Part shown: positions 39,138-46,431 of the stretch, in pieces
How positions within the stretch are numbered: the stretch's first letter is position 1
Layout: every line of letters starts with the position of its first letter
Assembly: GCF_900112285.1 (NCBI RefSeq)
Contig: NZ_FOKZ01000027.1
Coordinates: 1 to 46,431 of the forward strand
Length of the DNA: 46,431 bases
Direction: 5' to 3'
Source of the DNA: Polaromonas sp. OV174
GTDB lineage: Bacteria > Pseudomonadota > Gammaproteobacteria > Burkholderiales > Burkholderiaceae_C
The notes under the pieces: model-generated
Seen by the model: only the letters and a program-made list of their open reading frames with translations
Told to the model about the DNA's origin: nothing
Database searches by the model: none
Program-made: the position numbers and the translations under genes

Positions 39138-40100
39138 TCAGTCCAGCTTGATGTTTTTCTTGCGGATCAGATCGCCGTAGCGCTTGTTTTCAGCGGTGTG
39201 AAACTGCGCGAACTGGGCCTGCGTCATGGGCGTGAGGTCGGCCCCGATGGCGCTCAGGCGGCTTTGCGTTTCCGGCATGGCCAGCACCTTGGTGACTTCT
39301 GCGTAGACCCGGTCCTGCACCGCCTTGGGTGTGGATGAAGGCATGTAGATGCCATACCAGGCGCTCATTTCCACGCCCTTGAGGCCGGCCTCGGCCATGG
39401 TCGGCACATTGGGCAATTGTGGGTTGCGCTGGGCGGCGGCCACGGCCAATGGCTTGATGCGGCCACTCTTGATCTGTCCTATCACCGAGGGCATGGTGTC
39501 AAAACTCAGTTGCACCTGACCGCCCACCAGGTCTATCAGTGCCGGGCCGCTGCCGCGGTAGGGGATGTGGGTGATGAAGACGCCGGCCTGGTCCTTGAAC
39601 AGCTCGGCGGCGATGTGCTGGGTGCTGCCTGCGCCGCTGGTGGCGTAGTTGAGCTGGCCGGGCTGGGACTTGGCCAGCTTGATCAGGGACTGGACCGAAT
39701 CAACCGGCAGGGCGTTGTTGACCACCAGCACATTCGGTACGGCGCCGACAAACACCACAGGCACCAGGTCCTTGTTGCTGTCATAGCCGAGCTTGAGCAG
39801 GTGCGGCGCAATGGCGTGCGCGGTGGAGACCCCCATGATCATGGTGTGGCCGTCGGTGGACTTGGCCGTCACATCGGCGGCCAGGGTGTTGGATGCGCCG
39901 GGGCGGTTTTCCACCACCACGGCTTGCTTGAGCAGCGGGCCCAGCCGGTCGGCCACGGCGCGCGCCATGGCATCGGTGCCGCCGCCCGGGGCCGAGCCGA
40001 CCAGGATGCGCACCGGCTTGCTCGGCCAGTCCTGGGCCATGGTTTGGGTTTGGACGGCCAGTGCGCAGGCGGCTACCAGCAGGGCGGGCAAAAGTTTCAT
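39138..40100 (-). CDS. Tripartite tricarboxylate transporter receptor (TctC/Bug family)
   Basis: A 320-residue periplasmic binding protein with a signal peptide cleaved near TQTMAQD. Family motifs: WPSKPVRILVGSAPGGGTDAMARA, VVENRPGASNTLAADV and LNYATSGAGSTQHIAAELF. No TctA or TctB membrane subunit is encoded in the window, so it is an orphan receptor, as is very common in Burkholderiales. It is the first gene of the nine-gene operon (GGAGACAAC before the ATG) and faces a divergent LysR gene. Confidence 0.92.
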   Translation of the reverse strand: MKLLPALLVAACALAVQTQTMAQDWPSKPVRILVGSAPGGGTDAMARAVADRLGPLLKQAVVVENRPGASNTLAADVTAKSTDGHTMIMGVSTAHAIAPHLLKLGYDSNKDLVPVVFVGAVPNVLVVNNALPVDSVQSLIKLAKSQPGQLNYATSGAGSTQHIAAELFKDQAGVFITHIPYRGSGPALIDLVGGQVQLSFDTMPSVIGQIKSGRIKPLAVAAAQRNPQLPNVPTMAEAGLKGVEMSAWYGIYMPSSTPKAVQDRVYAEVTKVLAMPETQSRLSAIGADLTPMTQAQFAQFHTAENKRYGDLIRKKNIKLD

Positions 40101-40255
40101 GTTGTCTCCAGTTGTTGTTGTGAACGAATGGGCTGATCGTAGGGGGGCGAACTGTTAACGTAAATTGAAAATAAATGATTATTTGATGCCTTGTAGTTAT
40201 CATTGATCTCGGTTCAGCTTCGCTACATTCCGGCCGCCAAGCCGCGCCCACTTTG
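40101..40255. promoter_or_regulatory. Divergent tctC-operon/LysR control region
   Basis: This AT-rich 155-bp gap holds the imperfect dyad AAAT-GATT-ATTT (40173-40184) inside ATAAATGATTATTTGAT, a reasonable LysR operator candidate. Promoters for both directions must lie here, but no convincing -35/-10 pair was identified. Confidence 0.35.
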
Positions 40256-41209
40256 ATGTCCAACAGCACGCTTCTTCCGCAACTTCTGAATCGCCTGCGC
40301 ATGCGGCAGGTGGCCCTGATCCTGGCCGTCGGCGAGCACGGCACCTTGCGCAAGGCCTCCTGCGAACTGGGCATGACCCAGCCCGCCGCCACCAAAATGA
40401 TCCAGGAGCTGGAGTCGGCGCTGGGCCAGCGCCTGTTCGAGCGGGTCGGGCGCGGGCAGAAGCTGACGCCGGCCGGCACCAGCGTGCTGCGTTATTTCCG
40501 CGGCATGCGCGGTTCCATAGAGTCGATGTCGCGGGAGCTGGCCGAGTTGCAACTGGGCTCGTCGGGCCGGGTCTCGATAGGCAGCATCATGGCGCCGTCA
40601 CCAACCCTGCTGACGCAGGCCATCATTGCGCTGAAAAAAGCCTATCCCTTGCTGTCGGTGGATGTCACCATGGACACCAGCGACCGCCTGTTCGAGTTGC
40701 TGCGTGAAGGCGTGCTGGACGTGGCGATAGGGCGCATTCGCGAGGAGCATTGGGCCGACTACGCCTTCACGCCACTGGAAAACGAGACCCTGGCCGTGGT
40801 GGTGGGCGTGCAGCATCCGCTGGCCAACAAAAAGGTGGTGAAACTGTCCAGCCTGCTGGGCTACGGCTGGATCCTGCAGCCCAGCGGCAGCCCCATGCGC
40901 GAGGTGCTGGAGCAGGAGTTTCGGGTGCTGCAGGTGCCCACGCCGAAGGGCCTGATAGAAACCGCGTCCATACTCACCACCACCAACCTGATTGCCGAGA
41001 CCGACATGGTGAGCGTCATGCCGCAGTCGATTGCCGACAGCTATGCCCAGCACGGCCTGCTCAGGATTTTGCCCTGCCACATCCAGCACAAGATGGAGTC
41101 CTTTGGCTCCATCACCCGCAAGGACAGGCCGCTGAGCGAGGCGGCGCGGTTTTTTCTGGCGGCGCTGCACCAGCGCGAGTCGGTCTTTCCGGTGGGCCAG
41201 GTGTTTTAG
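40256..41209 (+). CDS. LysR-family transcriptional regulator of the sugar-acid operon
   Basis: The 317 residues start at the ATG at 40256 (a TTG directly before it is also in frame). The helix-turn-helix is at about residues 20-60 (GTLRKASCELGMTQPAATKM, then LFERVGRGQKLTPAG), followed by the co-inducer domain. The sequence look is that of the GbpR/PcaQ branch of LysR proteins that respond to sugars or aromatic acids. It is divergent from the nine-gene catabolic operon, so it is its most likely regulator. Confidence 0.88.
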   Translation: MSNSTLLPQLLNRLRMRQVALILAVGEHGTLRKASCELGMTQPAATKMIQELESALGQRLFERVGRGQKLTPAGTSVLRYFRGMRGSIESMSRELAELQLGSSGRVSIGSIMAPSPTLLTQAIIALKKAYPLLSVDVTMDTSDRLFELLREGVLDVAIGRIREEHWADYAFTPLENETLAVVVGVQHPLANKKVVKLSSLLGYGWILQPSGSPMREVLEQEFRVLQVPTPKGLIETASILTTTNLIAETDMVSVMPQSIADSYAQHGLLRILPCHIQHKMESFGSITRKDRPLSEAARFFLAALHQRESVFPVGQVF

Positions 41210-41225
41210 GCGGATTTTAAGCCAA

Positions 41226-41277
41226 ATTGGCCTCTGGCCCAATGTGGATGAGCGCAATACGCTATTTAAATAATAGC
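41226..41277 (-). repeat. Intergenic two-arm repeat, copy 5
   Basis: On the minus strand: GCTATTATTTAAATAGC (41261-41277), then GTATTGCGCTCATCCACA, then TTGGGCCAGAGGCCAATTT. The GGCCAGAGGCC end can itself fold. It fills the gap between the convergent LysR and NodT genes, starting 14 bases past the NodT stop. Confidence 0.7.
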
Positions 41278-41290
41278 AATTTCGAGTTGC

Positions 41291-42736
41291 TTACGGCCCC
41301 ACCTGCCAGCCGCCGCCCAGCGACTGGATCAGCGCCACGGCGGTGGTCTGGCGGTCCGCCATGGCTTGCACCAGGGCGCGGCGTGCGCTCAGCGCGGTGG
41401 CCTGGGCGGTGATGACTTCGGTGTAACTGAGCTGGGCGCTGCGATAACGGTTGAGCACCTGCTGCTCGACCTGGTCGGCCGCCACCGATGCCTGGCGGCG
41501 CAACTCCTCCTGGGTTTGCAGCACGCGGGTGGCGGCCAGCTGGTCTTCGACATCCTGAAAGGCGGCCAGCACGGTTTGCCGGTAACGGGCCACGGTTTGT
41601 GCGTAGGCGGCTTCGCTGCCTTCCACGTTGGCGGCGGTGGCCCCGGCATTGAACAGCACTTGCGCGGCCGACAAGCCCAGGCCCCAGACGCTGCTGGAGG
41701 CCTGGAACAAATCGGCCACGCGGCTGGCGCCAAAGCCATAGGAGGCACTGAGGGACAGGTTGGGGAAATAGGCGCTCTTGGCAATGCCGATCTGCTCGTT
41801 GGCGGCGGCGACACGGCGTTCGGCGGCGGCAATATCGGGCCGGCGCTGCAGCAGTGTGGACGGCACGCCAACCGGGACGTCTGGCACCAGCGGCGTCCAG
41901 TCGGCAACCGCGAGCGAGAAATTGCCGGGTGCCTCGCCCACCAGCACCGCGATGGCGTGTTCGAGCTGGGCCCGCTGACGCACCAGGCCGGCGTTGTCGG
42001 CCTGGGCATTGGCCAACTGGGTCTGTGCCTGCAGCACATCGGTTTTGGCGGCAATGCCGGCGCTGTAGCGGTTTTGCGTGATCTCCAGGCTGCGTTGGTA
42101 GCCGGCGATGGTGCTTTCCAGCAGAACTTTTTGTGCGTCGGTCTGGCGCAGCGACAAGTAGTTGGTCGCCAGCTCGCCTTGCGCCGACAGCCTGGCGGCG
42201 GCCAGGTCGGCGGCGCTGGCCTGGGCGCCGGCGGTGGCGCCCTCCACCGCGCGTCCCAGCCGGCCCCAGACATCGGGCTCCCAGCTGCCGCCTATGCCGA
42301 TCTGGTAGTTGTTGCCGACGCGGGCTCCCGTGCCTGTGCTGCTGCTGCCGGCGCCGCTGCCGGAGCGTGTGGCGCCGCCATTGAGCGTGACCGTGGGGAA
42401 GAGCCCGGCCCGCTGGCTGCGCACCAGCGCGCGCGCCTGGGCATAGCCGGCCACGGCGACGGCCACGTTCTGGTTGGACACCTCGACGCGCGCCGCCAGC
42501 TGGTCCAGCACCGGGTCGCCAAACAGCGTCCACCAGGGGCCGCGCTCCAGCGCATCGGCGGGCGCCGCAGCAACCCAACCCTCGGCCTCCTTGAAGGCGC
42601 TGACATCGGGCGTGGCCGGCCGCTGGTAGTTGGGGCCGACGGCGCAGCCGCTCAGGGCCAGCGCTAGCACTATGGCCGTCAACGCCGGGTGGCCAGTGGC
42701 GGGGGATTTTCTTTTCAGGTGCATGGCATGCCTCAT
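41291..42736 (-). CDS. RND efflux outer-membrane lipoprotein, NodT/OprM family
   Basis: The 481-residue TolC-like channel has a lipoprotein signal with lipobox ALSGC, then AVGPNYQRPATPDVSAF, the usual start of mature NodT proteins. Two outer-membrane efflux repeats follow, with long Ala/Gln-rich helices. The ATG at 42736 overlaps the stop of the RND permease gene (ATGA), so the two are translationally coupled and form one efflux system. A second in-frame ATG is at 42724. Confidence 0.93.
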   Translation of the reverse strand: MRHAMHLKRKSPATGHPALTAIVLALALSGCAVGPNYQRPATPDVSAFKEAEGWVAAAPADALERGPWWTLFGDPVLDQLAARVEVSNQNVAVAVAGYAQARALVRSQRAGLFPTVTLNGGATRSGSGAGSSSTGTGARVGNNYQIGIGGSWEPDVWGRLGRAVEGATAGAQASAADLAAARLSAQGELATNYLSLRQTDAQKVLLESTIAGYQRSLEITQNRYSAGIAAKTDVLQAQTQLANAQADNAGLVRQRAQLEHAIAVLVGEAPGNFSLAVADWTPLVPDVPVGVPSTLLQRRPDIAAAERRVAAANEQIGIAKSAYFPNLSLSASYGFGASRVADLFQASSSVWGLGLSAAQVLFNAGATAANVEGSEAAYAQTVARYRQTVLAAFQDVEDQLAATRVLQTQEELRRQASVAADQVEQQVLNRYRSAQLSYTEVITAQATALSARRALVQAMADRQTTAVALIQSLGGGWQVGP

Positions 42737-45700
42737 TGCGGTTGCAGCGCGCTGGCCGCGGGCGGCTCATCGGGCAGATCATGGGGGTGGCGGCTCAGAT
42801 GGCGCTCAGAGGGGCTGCGGCGGCGCAGCTTGTCGAGCAGCACATAGACCACCGGTGTGGTCAGCAGGGTCAGCAACTGGCTGGCGATCAGCCCGCCAAT
42901 GATGGTGATGCCCAGGGGCCGGCGCAGCTCGGCACCTTCGCCAAAGCCTATGGCCAGCGGCAGCGCGCCCAGGATGGCCGCCAGCGTGGTCATGAGGATG
43001 GGGCGAAAGCGCAGCAGGCAGGCTTCACGCACCGCTTCCACCGCGGAAATGCCGCGCGCACGCTCGGCATCGAGCGCAAAGTCGATGATCAAAATGGCGT
43101 TTTTCTTGACGATGCCTATCAGCAAGAAGATGCCGATCAGCGCGATCAGGGAGAAATCCATCTTGAACGCCAGCAGCGCCAGCACGGCGCCCACGCCGGC
43201 CGAAGGCAGGGTGGAGAGCACGGTCAGCGGATGGATCAGGCTTTCGTAAAGAATGCCCAGCACGATGTAGATCACGATCAGCGCCGCCAGGATCAGCATG
43301 GGCTGCTCGTTTTGCGACTGCTGCGCACTGAGCGCCGTGCCGGCAAAACTGCCGCGCACATTGTTGGGCAGGCCGATGGCGGCTTCGGCCTCCTTGATGG
43401 CCGCCTGGGCGTCGCTGAGGGTGTTGCCATCGGCCAGGTTGTAGGACACGGTGGTCGACAGCTCGCCGTCGTCGTGGCTGACGGAAGCGGCCGTGGGGTT
43501 TTCGCTGAAGTGCGCAATCGCCGACAGCGGCACCATGGTGGTCACTGCGCTGCTCAGCGCCTGGCCGGTGGACGGGTCGCGCAGGGCCGGGTTGCTCACC
43601 GCCGCGGTGGCTGTGGGCGCCGCCGTGGCCAGCGTGGTGCCGCTGCCGCCCTTGGCCGGAATGTAGATGTCTGTGAGCGACTCGGGGCTGCGGATATAGC
43701 GCGGCGCTATTTCCATGATCACGTGGTACTGGTTCAGGTCGCTGTAAATGGTGGCCACCTGACGCTGGCCGAAGCCGTTGTAGAGGGCGTTGTCCACGTC
43801 CTTGGAGCTGATGCCCAGCCGTGCCGCACTTTCCTTGTCCACCGTGACCATGGTCTCGACGCCGTTTTCTTCCTGGTCGGTGTCCACGTCGATCAGCGCA
43901 TCCTGGCGTTTCATCTGCTCGGCCAGGCGCGTGGCCCACAGGCTCAGGTCGGCGGAATTGTCGCTTTTCAGGGTGTACTGGTAGGTCGAGTTGCTCGACC
44001 GGCCGCCGCCGCGCAAGTCTTGCACCGGGTTAAGAAACAGGCTCACCCCCGTGACCTTGGCCAGTTGCGGGCGCAGCCGCGCAATCACCGCCAGGCCCGA
44101 GTCGCTGCGCTGCGCCACCGGTTTCAGGTTGATGAACATGAAGCCGCCGCCAGAGCGGGAGCCGCCGGTAAAGCCGACCACGGTGTCCACCGCCGGATCG
44201 CGCCGGATGATATCCACCAGCTCCTTGAGCTTGCCCTGCATGGCCTGAAAGGAAATGCTGCGGTCGGCGCGCAGGCCGCCGTTGATCTGCCCGGTGTCTT
44301 GCTGCGGAAAAAAGCCCTTGGGCGCTGCGATGTAGAGATAGACATTGAGCGCGACCACGCCCAGCAGAATCACCATCACCAGCCCCTTGCTGCCTAGCGC
44401 CCAGTCCAGGCTCACCTCGTAGCCGCGCAGCACGCGCTTGAAGGCCGCGTCAAACCAGCGTGCCAGCCGTCCGGGCGGCTTGGTGTGGGCATCGGGCTTG
44501 AGCAGCCAGGCGCACATCATGGGCGTGGTGGTCAACGAAATCACCAGCGAAATCAGCACCGCAGCCGACAGGGTGACGGCAAACTCGCGGAACAGTCGGC
44601 CGGTTTGTCCGCCCATGAAGAGCAGCGGGATGAATACCGCCACCAGCGACAGGCTGATGGACAGCACGGTGAAGCCGACTTCGCGCGCGCCCAGCAGCGC
44701 CGCCTTGAAGCGGTCCATGCCGGCTTCGATGTGACGGCTGGTGTTTTCCAGCACCACGATGGCGTCGTCGACCACAAAACCGGTGGCCACCGTGAGCGCC
44801 ATCAGGCTCAGGTTGTTGAGGGAAAAACCCAGCAAATACATCACGCCAAAGGTGCCCAGCAGCGACACCACGGTGGCTACCGCCGGAATGACGGTGGCGC
44901 GCGCGCTGCGCAAGAAGGCGCTGACCACCAGCACCACCAGCACGATGGAGATCAGCAGCGTGAGCTCGATCTCGTGCAGCGAGGTGCGGATGGAGTTGGT
45001 GCTGTCCGAGGCCACTTGCAGGTGCACATCCTGCGGCAGCTGGGCCTGCAGCTCGGGCAGCAGGGCGCGCACGCCGTCGACGGTTTCAATCACATTGGCG
45101 CCCGGCTGGCGCGTGATCAGCACGATGACGGCCGGCTCGCCATTGAAGAGGCCTAGCGTGTTGGTGTTTTCCACGCCGTCAAGCACCTGGGCCACGTCGC
45201 CCAGCCGTATCGCCGCGCCATTGCGCCAGGCCACGATCAGGTTGCGGTAATCGATGGCCTTGAGCCCGCCCGTGGCCGTGCTGGCGCCCGAGTAAAGCTG
45301 CAGGCGCTTGCCGTCGCCTTCAATCGCCCCCTTGGGCCGATTGGCATTGGAGGCCTGCAGGGCGGCGCGCACGTCTTCCATGCTGACGCCGTAGTTGTTG
45401 AGCGCAAACGGCAGCAGCTCGACGCGCACGGCGGGCAGCGAACCGCCGCCCAGTTCGACGTCGCCGACGCCGGGGACCTGGGCAATTTTTTGCTGCACCA
45501 GGTTGGACACCTCGTCGTAAATCTGGCCTGGCGAGCGCGTCTTGGAGGTCAGCGCCAGGATGATGACGGGGGCGGAGGCCGGATTGGCCTTGCGGTAGGT
45601 CGGGTTGCTGCGCAAGGTGGCTGGCAGGTCGGCGCGGGTGGCATTGATGGCGGCCTGCACCTCGCGCGCGGCGGAGTCAATCTTGCGGTTCAGGTCAAAC

Positions 45701-45981
45701 TGCAGGTTGACGCGGGTCGAGCCCGTGCCGCTGCTCGATGTCATTTCGTTGACGCCGGCGATCACGCCCAGGCGGCGCTCCAGCGGCGTGGCCACGCTGC
45801 TGGCCATGGTGTCGGGGCTGGCGCCTGGCAGCGAGGCACTCACCGAGATCACGGGAAAGTCAACCTGGGGCAGGGGGGAGACCGGCAGCACGAACAGCGC
45901 GCCCAAGCCGGCCAGCGCCAGGCCTATGGTCAGCAGCACGGTGGCTACGGGGCGGCGGACGAAGGGTTCGGAAAGATTCAT
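42733..45981 (-). CDS. RND efflux inner-membrane permease (MdtC/MdtB-like)
   Basis: A proton-driven multidrug exporter of 1082 residues. N-terminus NLSEPFVRRPVATVLLTIGL, porter domain LPQVDFPVISVSASLPGASP, and transmembrane helix 4 with the proton-relay pair in ATGFVVDDAIVVLENTSRH, with LFMGGQTGRLFREF following. The C-terminal half repeats the pattern, ending GLIASQLLTLLTTPVVYVLLDKL. A Gly/Ala/Thr/Ser-rich insert of about 35-40 residues lies near 771-810 in the second porter domain. No membrane-fusion adaptor or partner permease is present upstream; an IS481 element starts about 100 bp before it. Confidence 0.94.
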   Translation of the reverse strand: MNLSEPFVRRPVATVLLTIGLALAGLGALFVLPVSPLPQVDFPVISVSASLPGASPDTMASSVATPLERRLGVIAGVNEMTSSSGTGSTRVNLQFDLNRKIDSAAREVQAAINATRADLPATLRSNPTYRKANPASAPVIILALTSKTRSPGQIYDEVSNLVQQKIAQVPGVGDVELGGGSLPAVRVELLPFALNNYGVSMEDVRAALQASNANRPKGAIEGDGKRLQLYSGASTATGGLKAIDYRNLIVAWRNGAAIRLGDVAQVLDGVENTNTLGLFNGEPAVIVLITRQPGANVIETVDGVRALLPELQAQLPQDVHLQVASDSTNSIRTSLHEIELTLLISIVLVVLVVSAFLRSARATVIPAVATVVSLLGTFGVMYLLGFSLNNLSLMALTVATGFVVDDAIVVLENTSRHIEAGMDRFKAALLGAREVGFTVLSISLSLVAVFIPLLFMGGQTGRLFREFAVTLSAAVLISLVISLTTTPMMCAWLLKPDAHTKPPGRLARWFDAAFKRVLRGYEVSLDWALGSKGLVMVILLGVVALNVYLYIAAPKGFFPQQDTGQINGGLRADRSISFQAMQGKLKELVDIIRRDPAVDTVVGFTGGSRSGGGFMFINLKPVAQRSDSGLAVIARLRPQLAKVTGVSLFLNPVQDLRGGGRSSNSTYQYTLKSDNSADLSLWATRLAEQMKRQDALIDVDTDQEENGVETMVTVDKESAARLGISSKDVDNALYNGFGQRQVATIYSDLNQYHVIMEIAPRYIRSPESLTDIYIPAKGGSGTTLATAAPTATAAVSNPALRDPSTGQALSSAVTTMVPLSAIAHFSENPTAASVSHDDGELSTTVSYNLADGNTLSDAQAAIKEAEAAIGLPNNVRGSFAGTALSAQQSQNEQPMLILAALIVIYIVLGILYESLIHPLTVLSTLPSAGVGAVLALLAFKMDFSLIALIGIFLLIGIVKKNAILIIDFALDAERARGISAVEAVREACLLRFRPILMTTLAAILGALPLAIGFGEGAELRRPLGITIIGGLIASQLLTLLTTPVVYVLLDKLRRRSPSERHLSRHPHDLPDEPPAASALQPQ

Positions 45982-46082
45982 GCTCTTGCGCCTGCTTCTG
46001 TTGGGAGCTCGGGCTTTTGTAGCGCTTCTGAGGGGGGCTGGCCGGGGGTAGCCCGGCGGCTACTCACTTTCTTTTGCTTCGC
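45978..46082 (-). pseudogene. Possible C-terminal remnant of the gene upstream of the RND permease
   Basis: In one minus-strand frame about 34 codons (AKQKKVSSRRATPGQPPS..., ending EAGARA) terminate with a TGA that overlaps the permease ATG (ATGA), the same coupling seen between the permease and NodT. It would be the tail of a MdtB-type permease or adaptor whose body was displaced by the IS481 element. The frame also stays open into the IS by chance, and the residues are low-complexity, so this is tentative. Confidence 0.3.
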
Positions 46083-46136
46083 TGTATGGACCGGGGACAT
46101 GGGAAACGGGTGTGCGGGGAGATAGGAAACACCTGG
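46083..46136. mobile_element. Terminal region of the IS481-family element
   Basis: TGTATGGACCGGGGACATGG starts with TGT and resembles IS481-type inverted repeat ends. Behind it are two similar subterminal units, GACATGGGAAAC and GAGATAGGAAAC. The transposase stop follows at 46142. The other end of the element is outside the window, so the inverted repeat and any target duplication cannot be confirmed. Confidence 0.5.
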
Positions 46137-46141
46137 GAGTC

Positions 46142-46431
46142 TCAAGCGGCGGCTGCCGGCGCATTCAAATCGAGCCGCATGAAGCGGTGATGGCAGAAGA
46201 ATACATCGTAGCAACCGTCGTCTTCGGCGTCTGCTCTGAAGGCTATTGGCAGCTTGAGCAGCGCGCTCGATACCCGCAGTTTGTTGCCCTTGAAGTGCAC
46301 CTCGCCGTTCCACTTGACGAGCGCAACCGTGTCGCCATCGGGGTACTCGATGGGCGGCAAAGTCTGCGGATAACTGATCAGGCTGGGCTGGTAGCGCTTG
46401 GCTGGCGTTTGCAGGTTCAGCGCATCGTGGG
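46142..46431 (-). mobile_element. IS481-family transposase, C-terminal fragment (cut by window edge)
   Basis: The frame is open from the window edge (HDALNLQTPAKRYQPS...) to the stop at 46142, about 95 codons. The order TPAKRYQPS, LPPIEYPDGD, NGEVHFKGNKLRVSSALLKL and DVFFCHHRFMRLDL is the typical C-terminal end of IS481-type integrase-like transposases. The DDE core is outside the window. A putative terminal repeat lies just downstream. Confidence 0.85.

Overview
The window looks like chromosomal DNA of a beta-proteobacterium, order Burkholderiales and most likely family Comamonadaceae (Polaromonas/Rhodoferax-like). The grounds are high GC content, beta-proteobacterial gene blocks (rpsF-priB-rpsR-rplI-dnaB and yhbY/rlmE-ftsH-folP-glmM), a TctC (Bug-type) periplasmic receptor, an FtsH that starts MNNQWFSK from a TTG codon, and a recurring GCTAT...ATAGC intergenic repeat. 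The genus is an inference. Both edges lie inside insertion sequences: the 3' end of an IS4-family transposase on the left and of an IS481-family transposase on the right. The piece may therefore be a whole contig that stopped at repeats.

Layout. 1-0.45 kb: IS4 remnant. 0.46-3.9 kb: divergent ppsR/ppsA, PEP synthase and its regulatory kinase/phosphotransferase. 4-7.4 kb: a small membrane protein, a TPR protein and a two-subunit sodium:solute symporter (DUF4212 plus the VC_2705-type large subunit). 7.5-13.4 kb: a LysR regulator divergent from a tightly coupled three-gene operon, iorA-iorB-FMN alpha-hydroxyacid dehydrogenase, which I read as an aryl-lactate/aryl-pyruvate to aryl-acetyl-CoA module. 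13.5-16.7 kb: ribosomal protein/primosome cluster and dnaB. 16.7-25.2 kb: housekeeping genes (RNase D-like exonuclease, 2,4-dienoyl-CoA reductase, pyrD, rpiA, an exported DUF4124-glutaredoxin protein, oligopeptidase A, YhbY) and one unrecognised 85-residue gene. 25.2-30.4 kb: rlmE-ftsH-folP-glmM. 30.5-40.1 kb: a nine-gene minus-strand operon with TctC receptor, lactonase-like amidohydrolase, TRAP transporter DctPQM, PdxA homologue, enolase-superfamily sugar-acid dehydratase, DHDPS-family dehydratase/aldolase and semialdehyde dehydrogenase, with a divergent LysR gene at its head. 41.3-46 kb: RND efflux permease and NodT-type outer-membrane lipoprotein, with the upstream part of the operon apparently cut off by the IS481 element.

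How it fits together. The nine-gene operon reads as uptake (TRAP), lactone opening, dehydration to a 2-keto-3-deoxy acid, a second dehydration, and oxidation of the semialdehyde to a central-metabolism acid such as 2-oxoglutarate. The substrate cannot be fixed from sequence. The ior operon would feed aryl-acetyl-CoA into phenylacetate-type degradation.

The most distinctive non-coding signal is a family of five diverged ~50-55 bp elements at gene 3' ends. Each has an AT-centred GCTAT/ATAGC palindrome followed by a second GC-rich arm ending near GGGCTAGAGGC. I found no CRISPR array, rRNA, tRNA or phage genes, and no gene-free stretch above 300 bases.
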